Assembly: GCF_003121585.1 (NCBI RefSeq)
Contig: NZ_QEOO01000028.1
Coordinates: 52,606 to 116,605 of the forward strand
Direction of reading: 5' to 3'
DNA: 64,000 bases
Source of the DNA: Nocardioides speluncae
GTDB lineage: Bacteria; Actinomycetota; Actinomycetes; Propionibacteriales; Nocardioidaceae
Part shown: in pieces, positions 52,499 to 60,417 of the stretch
Layout of the letters: the number at the start of each line of letters is the position of its first letter
Position numbering within the stretch: the stretch's first letter is position 1
The notes under the pieces: generated by a model
The model's input: only the letters and a program-made list of their open reading frames with translations
Told to the model about the DNA's origin: nothing
The model's database searches: none
Program-made: the position numbers and the translations under genes

Positions 52499-53488
52499 CT
52501 ACTCCCACTCCCACCGGAAGCCGTAGCAGCCCGGTCCGAAGTTGAGCGCGATCGCGTGGGTGGAGTGGGAGTCGTCGAGGTACGCCTCACGAACCCGCTC
52601 CGGCTCGCCCTCCAGCCGCGAGTGCTGGACGATCCGGGCTGGCAGCGCGGCCGGGTCGAAGCTCACCTCGACCACGAACTCTCGGACGGGCAGCCGGAAC
52701 TTGCGCTCGTAGTTGGTCGCGAGCGGGTACGGCGCCCGGTTGACCAGCTCGTGCTCGGTGATGATCGTCTCGCCCCGGGCCAGTGGCCGGTCGAATAGCA
52801 GCTCGGTGACCAGCAGGCCGTCCGCGGGACGGCTGACCACCCGGCCCAGCCGGCAGTGCTTGCGTGGCCGCACCAGCGGCAGCACCCGGTCGTGCTCGTC
52901 GAGGTGCAGGATCACCACCCACCGGTCGGCGCCGTCCTCCTCGGCGCGCAGCACCTGGCGGGACAGGAACGACAGCTCCTCCCGGGCGGGCCCGATCCGG
53001 GCCAGGTCGTGCTGGCTGATCCGGGTCAGCCGCTCGTCCCAGCGCATGTTGACCTCGTCGAGCGCGTCGTCGACGGCGGCCTGGTCCGGCCACCAGACCG
53101 AGGTGCCCGTGGGGGTGGGCTGCGGCTTGCCGAACCACCGGCCCCGCGGCCGCGGCGGCCCGAGCAGTGAGCTGAGCGATCCCGCCGGCACCTCGAGCAC
53201 CTTCTCCAGCTCCGCCAGCGCGAGGAGCGAGTCGCGGCGCTCCGGCCGGCTGCGGCCGGACTGCCAGTAGCTCAGGGTCGCCAGGCTGACCGTGACACCA
53301 GCGCGGGTCAGCCGGTCGTGGATCCGGGTCAGTCCCAGTCCACGGGCCGCGATGGCGGCCCGCAGCGCAGCCTCGAACGGGCCGGTTGCCAGCAGGGCGT
53401 CCAGCTCGGCCGAGCCAGAGTCACCCCCAGAATCGGATACAGCGGCGTCACCGGGGGCGGGTGCGATGTCTTGGGGCGGGGCGGTCAT
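52499..53488 (-). CDS. XRE-type helix-turn-helix regulator
   Basis: The 329-residue regulator has an N-terminal linker, an HTH of the XRE type (about residues 35-85: L-T-R-I-H-D-R-L-T-R-A-G-V-T-V-S-L-A-T-L-S-Y-W), and a large C-terminal domain with many Trp/His that I cannot assign. A motif that recurs near the secreted S1 genes lies about 107 bases upstream of its start, between this gene and the LysR stop. This suggests, but does not show, that it is part of the protease regulon. Confidence 0.78.
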   Translation of the reverse strand: MTAPPQDIAPAPGDAAVSDSGGDSGSAELDALLATGPFEAALRAAIAARGLGLTRIHDRLTRAGVTVSLATLSYWQSGRSRPERRDSLLALAELEKVLEVPAGSLSSLLGPPRPRGRWFGKPQPTPTGTSVWWPDQAAVDDALDEVNMRWDERLTRISQHDLARIGPAREELSFLSRQVLRAEEDGADRWVVILHLDEHDRVLPLVRPRKHCRLGRVVSRPADGLLVTELLFDRPLARGETIITEHELVNRAPYPLATNYERKFRLPVREFVVEVSFDPAALPARIVQHSRLEGEPERVREAYLDDSHSTHAIALNFGPGCYGFRWEWE

Positions 53489-53594
53489 GTCGACTCCATC
53501 GTCAAACTTTCAATCCCCCGAGAACTCGACGATAAGTCTTTACGTGGACAACGTGAAGTGCGTCACTGGACGACGAAAGGCCCAAAACCGACAG

Positions 53595-53613
53595 TTCAAC
53601 TGTTAACTGTTAA
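53595..53613. promoter_or_regulatory. AACTGTTAAC-type motif, copy between XRE and LysR genes
   Basis: TTCAACTGTTAAC (53595-53607) is followed at once by TGTTAA. The identical 13 bases occur at 63848-63860 in front of a secreted S1 protease gene, and a related TAACAGTTAA lies at 62675-62684. The LysR stop codon falls inside the motif. Confidence 0.5.
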
Positions 53614-54560
53614 GACGGATGGTGCTCGGTCCACCACCGGTAGAAGCTGGGGTTCCGGTCCACGAAGCCGAGGTAGGCGTCCAGTGCGGCCTTGCGGAGC
53701 TCCGCCGGGTCGACCGGGCAGCGCTCGGTCCAGGCCAGGCTGTAGCGCTGCACGATCGGGTCGCCGGCCAGCGGTCGCACCACCACCCCGAACCCCTCCG
53801 GCGCCATCGCCATGAACATCCCGACGTACCGGCCGCTGCTGACATAGGCGCGGGCCGTGGCGCTGTCGCTGACCTCGTGCGCGATCTGCGGCTCGAACCC
53901 GGCCTCCCGGCACGCCTTCCGCAGGTACGGCGTACCGGAGAGGTCGTCGGTCGGGTCGATCAGCCACTGCTCGTCGGCCAGGTCACTCAGGTTGACGACC
54001 GCCTGCGCCGCGAGCGGGTGGTGGTCGGCCAGCCCGATGAAGATCGGCTCGACCGGGATCAGCACCTCCCGCTGCACGCCGGGGGGCGTGGGCGTCTCGT
54101 AGTCGTGGAAGTCGACGATGAACGCGGCGTCCAGCTGGCCGTCCTGCACACGGCGCAGCAGCGCGGGCATCGACGTCTCCGAGTGTGTCCGCAGGGTCAG
54201 CTCGCCGGGTCTGGTCCGGCTCAGCTGGTGGATCACGGCCGGCAGCAGCGGGCCGGTCATCCCACCGAGCCGCAGCTCGATCGCACCCGCCGCGGCGTAC
54301 GAGGCAACGTCCAGGCTGCGCAGCTCGTCCATGTCGGCCAGCACCAACCGCGCCTTGGCGAGCACCGCCCGGCCGCGCTCGGTGGGTACGACGCCGGTCC
54401 GGGTCCGCTCGAACAGGGGCGACCCGAGGTTCCGCTCGATCCGCCCGAGCTGGGCGCTCAGGGACGGTTGCGACTGCCCGAGTGCTACCGCCGCCTTGGT
54501 GACACTGCCGTGCTCGGCCACCGCGACCAGCACCCGCAAGTGCCGGATCTCCAGCTCCAT
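53610..54560 (-). CDS. LysR-family transcriptional regulator
   Basis: The 316-residue LysR regulator has an N-terminal HTH (L-R-H-L-R... A-V-A-E-H-G-S-V-T-K-A-A-V-A-L-G-Q-S-Q-P-S-L-S-A-Q-L-G) and a two-lobed periplasmic-binding-like effector domain. I start at MELEIRHLRV, the usual LysR position; a longer frame reaches back over the glutaminase stop. It is the last gene of the protease/glutaminase run, so it may control amino-acid or peptide use. The ligand is unknown. Confidence 0.87.
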   Translation of the reverse strand: MELEIRHLRVLVAVAEHGSVTKAAVALGQSQPSLSAQLGRIERNLGSPLFERTRTGVVPTERGRAVLAKARLVLADMDELRSLDVASYAAAGAIELRLGGMTGPLLPAVIHQLSRTRPGELTLRTHSETSMPALLRRVQDGQLDAAFIVDFHDYETPTPPGVQREVLIPVEPIFIGLADHHPLAAQAVVNLSDLADEQWLIDPTDDLSGTPYLRKACREAGFEPQIAHEVSDSATARAYVSSGRYVGMFMAMAPEGFGVVVRPLAGDPIVQRYSLAWTERCPVDPAELRKAALDAYLGFVDRNPSFYRWWTEHHPS

Positions 54561-54652
54561 ACTCGCAATGCTATGGGCCATTCGGATGCGCATCTCCGCT
54601 AGTTCGTCGGTTCCCTTGGGTGGGCGCTTGCCCACGGGCAGGCTGGACATGG

Positions 54653-55579
54653 TCAGAACACCGACCATCCGGTGCGCGTGGAGAACGCCTCGAGCGCCGC
54701 CACGCCGGCCACCGAGTTGCCGCTCGCGTCGAGTCCGGGGCTCCACACGCACAGCACACAACGCCCCGGTACGACGGCCACGATCCCGCCACCGACACCG
54801 CTCTTGGCCGGTAGCCCGAACCGGTACGCCGCCTCCCCCGCGCGGTCGTACATGCCGCAGACCAGCATGGTCGCGTTCAACCGCTTGACGTCGGCGGCCG
54901 GCAGCAGCCGGGAGCCGTCGGACCGCAGCCCGCCAGTCGCCAGGAAGCGGGCGGCCAGCGCCACGTCCGCGCAGCTCATCGCGAGCGCGCACTGGCCGAC
55001 GTACTGCTCCAATACCAGGTGCACCGGATGGTCGAGGTTCCCGAAGTCGGCGATCAGGTGGGCGAGCGCAGCGTTGCGATGACAGCTGGCCAGCTCCGAC
55101 GCCGCGACGGCGTGATCAAGGTCGACGTGCGGGTTGCCTGACTCGGCCCGCACGAACCTCAGCAGCTCGTCGACCGCGTCGCTGCCAGGCAAGCTGAGCC
55201 CGAGCAGCCGGTCGGTGGTCACCAGCGCGCCGGCGTTCAGGAACGGGTTACGCGGGATCCCGCGGTCCCGCTCCAGCTGGATCAGGGAGTTGTAGGGGTC
55301 GGTGGACGGCTCGTGCCCGACCCGTTTCCAGATCTGGTCGTCGGCGGCCAGCACCAGGCCGAACGAGAAGACCTTCGAGATGCTCTGGATCGAGAACGGC
55401 ACGTTGTACTCGCCCGCGCCGAACACCTCACCGGCCGGCGTCGCCAGTGCGATGCCGAACCGGTGCGGGTCGACCACGGCCAGCGCGGGAATGGAGCGGG
55501 CGACGACGCCCTGGCCGATCAGGGCCAGGACGTCGTCGTACACCGCATCGAGCACGCGCTGGTACGGCGGCTCACTCAC
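54653..55579 (-). CDS. glsA: Glutaminase
   Basis: The 308-residue enzyme belongs to the glutaminase A family (beta-lactamase-like fold). The catalytic S-x-x-K is in S-I-Q-S-I-S-K-V-F, the family segment N-P-F-L-N-A-G-A-L follows, and S-x-V-G-G-G-I-V is near the end (K-S-G-V-G-G-G-I-V-A-V). It hydrolyses L-glutamine to glutamate and ammonia. It starts eight bases after the stop of the upstream S1 protease gene, tying glutamine use to extracellular protein breakdown. Confidence 0.93.
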   Translation of the reverse strand: MSEPPYQRVLDAVYDDVLALIGQGVVARSIPALAVVDPHRFGIALATPAGEVFGAGEYNVPFSIQSISKVFSFGLVLAADDQIWKRVGHEPSTDPYNSLIQLERDRGIPRNPFLNAGALVTTDRLLGLSLPGSDAVDELLRFVRAESGNPHVDLDHAVAASELASCHRNAALAHLIADFGNLDHPVHLVLEQYVGQCALAMSCADVALAARFLATGGLRSDGSRLLPAADVKRLNATMLVCGMYDRAGEAAYRFGLPAKSGVGGGIVAVVPGRCVLCVWSPGLDASGNSVAGVAALEAFSTRTGWSVF

Positions 55580-55586
55580 GACTCGC

Positions 55587-56909
55587 CTACCGGACGGATA
55601 TCGAGTCGTAGCTGGTGTACACCGGGTCGTCGGGATGGTTGTCGTCCCGGTTCACCAGGGTCAGCGTGTAGCTGTGCCCCGGCGTCACAGTCGCGGTCAC
55701 CTCCTTCCAGCCGGCGCCGCTGGTGCAGGTCTTGCCCAGCGGCGTGGTGGTCTGCCCCGAGGTCCTGTCGAGCAGCACGACCTTCGCCCAGGCGTAGCGG
55801 ACCGTGTCCGGGCAGGTCATCGAGTAGTAGACCGACAGCCTGCTGCTGCCCGCGGGTGCGGTGAAGGTCTGGCTCAGCGTCGACTCGCCGTTGGTCTGCT
55901 GGGTCGAGCCGAGCCGGGCGGCGCGGGTACCGGCCTGCGCCCCGGTGGACAGCAGCGTCGCCGTCCGTGCGGTACCCGCGACCGTCCAGCCCGACAGGTC
56001 ACCGGCCTCGAACCCACCGTTGACCACTCCACCCGGCGGATCGGGATCCGGGTCCGGATCGCCGCCGAGCTGCTCCTCGATCAGCGCCGCGTACGTCGTC
56101 AGCTCGCTGGCGATCTGCGGGCCGGCGCAGTTGCTGTCTCCGGACTCGATCAGCCCGACCTGCCGGCGCCCGGCCGCGGTGCTGACCACCAGTGGCGCCC
56201 CGCTGTCTCCCGGGCAGACCCCGAGCTCGTCGTTCTTGGTCGGCCCGATGCACAGCTGCTTGGTGGCCGTGAACTGCCAGCCGAGCTCGGTGCACTTGCT
56301 GTCCTCGATCACCGGCAGCGTCGCCTTCTGGATGATCGAGGTGAAGCTGTTGCTGCCGCTCGGGCCGGTGAACCCGTAGGTGCTCAGCGTGGTGTCGGTC
56401 CCCGGCGCGTTGGTCGCGGTGTCGGTGGCGATCGTGATCAGCGACTCCCGCGTACCGATGTTGCGGTCCAGGGTCAGCACCGCCACGTCGTCACCGTCCA
56501 GGCCACCCCACTCGTAGTCGGGGTGCTTCCAGTAGCTGCTGATCTTGGCCACCTGTCCCTCGGTCGTGCGCAGGTCGGTGCGGCCCCAGATCACCTCCTT
56601 GTCCGCGATCGCGCCGTACGTCGGGTCCATGCAGTGCGCGGCGGTGACCACCTTGTTCGGCCGCACCAGCGAGCCGCCGCACGACACCTTCTGCGGGTGC
56701 GAGCTGCCCGGCCGGGTGATCACCACCGTGTACGGGTGCTCGGCGTGGGTGGTGTCGGTGCCGCCCTTGACCTGCTGCACCGGACCACCCTCACCCTGCT
56801 GCTGGCGCTGGCCGTCGACGCCGGTCGCCCCCGTTCCGGTCGTAGCGGTAAGGCTCCCCGCCACGACCAGACACCCGGCCAGCGCGACCGCCGCTCGTGT
56901 CCTGCTCAC
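55587..56909 (-). CDS. Secreted S1-family serine protease with C-terminal beta-sandwich domain
   Basis: The 440-residue precursor has a signal peptide, a Gln/Gly-rich propeptide, and a trypsin-like domain with V-T-A-A-H-C, D-D-V-A-V-L-T and G-D-S-G-A-P (Ser). A D-P-D-P-D-P linker leads to a 144-residue C-terminal domain (N-G-G-F-E-A-G-D-L-S-G-W...), also present at the end of the neighbouring M4-M28 protein. The GTG start lies two bases after the upstream stop, with AAGGTGA as ribosome-binding site. Confidence 0.9.
   Translation of the reverse strand: MSRTRAAVALAGCLVVAGSLTATTGTGATGVDGQRQQQGEGGPVQQVKGGTDTTHAEHPYTVVITRPGSSHPQKVSCGGSLVRPNKVVTAAHCMDPTYGAIADKEVIWGRTDLRTTEGQVAKISSYWKHPDYEWGGLDGDDVAVLTLDRNIGTRESLITIATDTATNAPGTDTTLSTYGFTGPSGSNSFTSIIQKATLPVIEDSKCTELGWQFTATKQLCIGPTKNDELGVCPGDSGAPLVVSTAAGRRQVGLIESGDSNCAGPQIASELTTYAALIEEQLGGDPDPDPDPPGGVVNGGFEAGDLSGWTVAGTARTATLLSTGAQAGTRAARLGSTQQTNGESTLSQTFTAPAGSSRLSVYYSMTCPDTVRYAWAKVVLLDRTSGQTTTPLGKTCTSGAGWKEVTATVTPGHSYTLTLVNRDDNHPDDPVYTSYDSISVR
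55590..56021 (-). repeat. Duplicated 144-codon C-terminal domain, copy A
   Basis: Encodes the C-terminal domain of the S1 protease. It matches copy B over its entire length, by eye with about three-quarters identical residues and long stretches of nearly identical DNA, for example around the NRDDNHPDDPVYT segment. The domain likely serves secretion, anchoring or substrate binding. Confidence 0.8.
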
Positions 56910-56911
56910 GC

Positions 56912-59900
56912 TCAGCTCACCTTCACTGCATCGAAGAGCGTGTAGACCGGGTCGTCGGGGTGGTTGTCGTCCCGGTTGACGAGGGTCAGCGTGTAGCTGC
57001 GGCCCGGGGTGACGGCCGCGGTGACCTGCTTCCATCCGGCACCGTTGGTGCAGGTCTTGGCGAGCGGGGTGCTGGTCTGGCCGGTCGTGTTGTCCTTCAG
57101 CACGACCCTCGCCCAGGCGTAGGTCACGGTGTCCGGGCATGTCATCGAGTAGTGCACGGACAGCTGGCTGCTGCCCGCCGGCGCGGTGAAGGTCTGGCTC
57201 AGCGTCGACTCGCCGTTGGTCGCCGAGGTCGAGCCCAGGCGTGCCGCCCGCGAGCCCTCGTGCGCACCCGAGGTCAGCACCGACCCGGCCTGCGCCGTAC
57301 CACCGAGGGTCCAACCCGAGAGGTCCCCGGCCTCGAACCCGCCGTTGGTCAGCACGCCGCCGCTGTCACCGTCGGTCGTCACAGACACCGGATCACTCGC
57401 CGGCGACTCCAGACCGGGCTGGTCCTTCGCCTTCACCGTGAAGGTGTACGACGTACCCGCCGTCAGGCCGGTCACCGTCGCCGAGGTGCCGGCCACCGTG
57501 GTCGCCAACGAGCCACCGTTGTAGACGTTGTAGCCGGTCACCCCCTGGTCGTCGGTCGAGGCATCCCACGCCAGCGACACACTGGTCTGCGTCTTCCCGG
57601 TGCTCCGCAGGTTCCCCGGCTTGCTCGGGGGCTGGTTCCCACCGGGTTCGACCGCGAGCCGCCAGATCGCGTAGGCCTGGGCGTCGGCGGCCCGGTTCAG
57701 CGCCGTGGCGTTGATGTTGTCCGGGTACCTGTCGCACGCCTGGTGGTAGCAGGGGTCGAAGGCCCGGCCCGACGTGCCGCCCCACTTCTGCGCCTGGGCG
57801 GCCGTCATGGTCGCGCTGGCGCCGCTGGCGAAGCCCGAGGTCGGGATGCCGGCGTTCTTGAACGTGGCGTCGTCGGAACGGCCGGCGCCCTCGACGTTCT
57901 CCTCGGTCTGCACCGAGATGGTGTCGAAGTACCCCTTCAGTTGCGACCCGGCGGTCGTGGTGATGTTGTTGATGAAGTAGCCGGCGTTCGTCGAGGCCAC
58001 CATGTCGAAGTTGAAGTAGTACTTGATCTTCGACCGGTCGGTAGACGAGAGGTTGTTGACGTAGAACTCAGAGCCATTGAGGCCCTGCTCCTCGTCGGTC
58101 CACCACCCGAACCTGACGTGCTTGGCCATGGTCGGGTTCTTCGCGGCGAGCGTCAGCGCGGTCTCGAGCAGGGTGCCCGAGCCGGAGGCGTTGTCGTTGC
58201 TGCCCGGGCCGGCCGAGACGCCGTCGAGGTGCGCTCCCAGCATCACGACCTGGTTCTCGTCACCACCCGGCCAGTCAGCGATCAGGTTGTCGGACTGGTA
58301 GACGCACCCGCTGGTGCAGGTCTGCCGCCGTACCGTGAACCCGGCGTCGCGCAGCTTCTGCTCGACGTACTCGACCGACGCGGTGTAGCCCGCGCTGCCC
58401 GCCCGCCGGTTCCCGCCGTTCTGGGTGGCGGCGTTCTGGAACTGCTGCAGGTGCTGCTTGACGTTGTCGACCGAGACGTCCGGCGGCTCGACGGGGTCGC
58501 TGCCGCCGGGGTCGGTCGTGACGCTGACCGCGGCGCTCGCCGGTGACACGTTGCCCGCGGCGTCCTTGGCCTTGACCGAGAAGGAGTACGCCGTGTTCGC
58601 GGTCAGGCCGGTGACGGTGGCGCTGGTGCCGGTGACCGTGGTGGCCAGTGTGCTGCCCCGGTAGACGTCGTACGCCGTGACGCCAGTGTTGTCGGTCGCG
58701 GCGTCCCACGCCAGCGAGACGCTGGTTGCCGTCTTGCCGGTGGAGCGCAGGTTGCCCGGCGCGGTCGGCGCCTGGGTGTCGCCGCTGCCGGTGCAGGTCG
58801 GGTCCGCGGTCTGCGCCGGCACGCTGACCGCGTCCCAGGCCGCCTTGACCTTGTTGAACTGGGTGCAGGTCGGGTCCAGGTCCTTGGCGGCGGCGAGGGT
58901 CCAGGTCCGGTACTTCTGGTAGTTCGCGCCGGAGGTCTTGCGCAGCAGCGCGTTGTAGACGACCTTCGTCGCCGCCTTGATGCCGATGCCGGTCAGGGGG
59001 CCGCTGTTGTTGCAGGTCGGGCTGGTGGGCTTGGTGCCGCCGGGGTTGGTGCCCTCGGCGAGCAGGTAGAACCAGTGGTTGCCGGGGCCAGCCGCGGAGT
59101 GCACAGAGCCAGGCAGCGAGGTGGACCAGCAGTTCGGGTCGTTGTTGACCTTCGACGGCTCGGCCATGTTCCGGATCGGGCCGCTGCCGGTCAGGTTGAC
59201 GGTCTCACCGACCAGGTAGTCGCCGGGAGTGTCGTACGGCGACGGCTCGTTGGCGTACTCCTCGGTAGCGGCGCCGAACACGTCGGCGATGTGCTCCTGG
59301 AGCGGCGCACCGCTGAACCCGCCCGGGGTGTACTCGTCGATGCCGTGGCCGTGCTCGTGGCCGACCACGTCCAGCGCGGAGATCCACTCGTTGCGCGAGT
59401 TGTAGCCGACCGTCATGTAGGTGCTGTTCCAGTGAGCGTTCTGGCCCAGCGGGTCGCCCATGTAGATCGGGTACCACTGGCCGCTCGAGCCGATCCCGTC
59501 GCGGCCCAGCCACTCCTTGAGCATCTCGGCCTGCTTCTTGGCCACGAACATGGCGTCGACGCAGCCGGTCACCTTGTCGGTGCCGGTGCCGCTGCCCCAG
59601 GTGTCGTCGGCGTCGGTGTAGATCTGCTTGTTGTCGTTGTTGCCGCACTTCAGCCCGCTGAGGTTCGGGTCGGTCATGCTGTAGTTGCCGGCCGAACCCG
59701 TGGTACCGAAGCTCAGCGGCGGCGGGCCGTTCCACTTCCCGTTGCCGGTGCCGGCGACCACGCGGTCCTTCTTGTCCAGCACCTTGCCGGTGAACGCGTC
59801 GACGAAGACGTCGAGCTTGCTCGGCAGCTTGTTCGCCCTGGTGCCGTGTACGACGACCTGGAACGCCAGCCGCTGCCGGCCGACGGCGTACACGACCAGG

Positions 59901-60370
59901 CGGTTGGACTCGACGCTGTCGACCTTCGCCACCTGCCGGCGGGCGATCTTCTCCGCCTGTGCCTTGGTCAGCTGCGGCCGGAGGGCCACGTTGATCGGCT
60001 GCTGCTGCTGGACCGAGGTGCCGCGTACCTTCCCCTTGGCGTCGGTGACCACGACGAAGTCACCACCGATGACCGGCAGGCCGAAGTAGGTGCGGGCGTA
60101 GGGGACGTACTGCACGCCGTCCGGCGTGCTGATCACGTCGAGCTGGTAGTACTCGTCGCGCTCACTGGGCTTGAGGTCGGCCGACTGCTGCTTGACCAGC
60201 TTGCTGGCCGCCGCGGCCGCCGCTCGCTCGTCGGGGCCGGCGGACGGGGCGTCGGCGCCACTCGGCCGGCTGGCCGCCTGGGGTCCGATGATGGCTACGG
60301 CTGCGGCGGCGATGACCGCTGCGACCAGCGCCGGTGCTCCGCGAGTTCGCAGCTTCGACTGCTCTGACAT
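56912..60370 (-). CDS. Secreted double protease: M4 (thermolysin-type) fused to M28 aminopeptidase
   Basis: The 1,152-residue precursor contains, in order, an N-terminal hydrophobic signal (about 11-33), FTP/PepSY-type propeptide (about 60-200), M4 catalytic domain (about 215-530; zinc motif H-E-H-G-H at 338-342, Glu ligand E359), FN3 domain (about 545-630), and M28 aminopeptidase domain. The last has its metal sites in G-A-H-L-D-G, T-D-E-E-Q-G and H-Q-A-C-D. A second FN3 domain and the 144-residue C-terminal domain shared with the S1 neighbour follow. It would cut proteins internally and then trim the N-termini. Upstream gene 47 bases away, same operon. Confidence 0.9.
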   Translation of the reverse strand: MSEQSKLRTRGAPALVAAVIAAAAVAIIGPQAASRPSGADAPSAGPDERAAAAAASKLVKQQSADLKPSERDEYYQLDVISTPDGVQYVPYARTYFGLPVIGGDFVVVTDAKGKVRGTSVQQQQPINVALRPQLTKAQAEKIARRQVAKVDSVESNRLVVYAVGRQRLAFQVVVHGTRANKLPSKLDVFVDAFTGKVLDKKDRVVAGTGNGKWNGPPPLSFGTTGSAGNYSMTDPNLSGLKCGNNDNKQIYTDADDTWGSGTGTDKVTGCVDAMFVAKKQAEMLKEWLGRDGIGSSGQWYPIYMGDPLGQNAHWNSTYMTVGYNSRNEWISALDVVGHEHGHGIDEYTPGGFSGAPLQEHIADVFGAATEEYANEPSPYDTPGDYLVGETVNLTGSGPIRNMAEPSKVNNDPNCWSTSLPGSVHSAAGPGNHWFYLLAEGTNPGGTKPTSPTCNNSGPLTGIGIKAATKVVYNALLRKTSGANYQKYRTWTLAAAKDLDPTCTQFNKVKAAWDAVSVPAQTADPTCTGSGDTQAPTAPGNLRSTGKTATSVSLAWDAATDNTGVTAYDVYRGSTLATTVTGTSATVTGLTANTAYSFSVKAKDAAGNVSPASAAVSVTTDPGGSDPVEPPDVSVDNVKQHLQQFQNAATQNGGNRRAGSAGYTASVEYVEQKLRDAGFTVRRQTCTSGCVYQSDNLIADWPGGDENQVVMLGAHLDGVSAGPGSNDNASGSGTLLETALTLAAKNPTMAKHVRFGWWTDEEQGLNGSEFYVNNLSSTDRSKIKYYFNFDMVASTNAGYFINNITTTAGSQLKGYFDTISVQTEENVEGAGRSDDATFKNAGIPTSGFASGASATMTAAQAQKWGGTSGRAFDPCYHQACDRYPDNINATALNRAADAQAYAIWRLAVEPGGNQPPSKPGNLRSTGKTQTSVSLAWDASTDDQGVTGYNVYNGGSLATTVAGTSATVTGLTAGTSYTFTVKAKDQPGLESPASDPVSVTTDGDSGGVLTNGGFEAGDLSGWTLGGTAQAGSVLTSGAHEGSRAARLGSTSATNGESTLSQTFTAPAGSSQLSVHYSMTCPDTVTYAWARVVLKDNTTGQTSTPLAKTCTNGAGWKQVTAAVTPGRSYTLTLVNRDDNHPDDPVYTLFDAVKVS
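56915..57346 (-). repeat. Duplicated 144-codon C-terminal domain, copy B
   Basis: Same domain as copy A, here at the end of the M4-M28 protein. Copies A and B are direct repeats about 1.3 kb apart, so recombination between them could fuse or delete genes. Confidence 0.8.
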
Positions 60371-60417
60371 GGGGGTTCTCCGATTTCTTGAGCTAGAGAT
60401 GGGGGCGGGGTGGCTGG

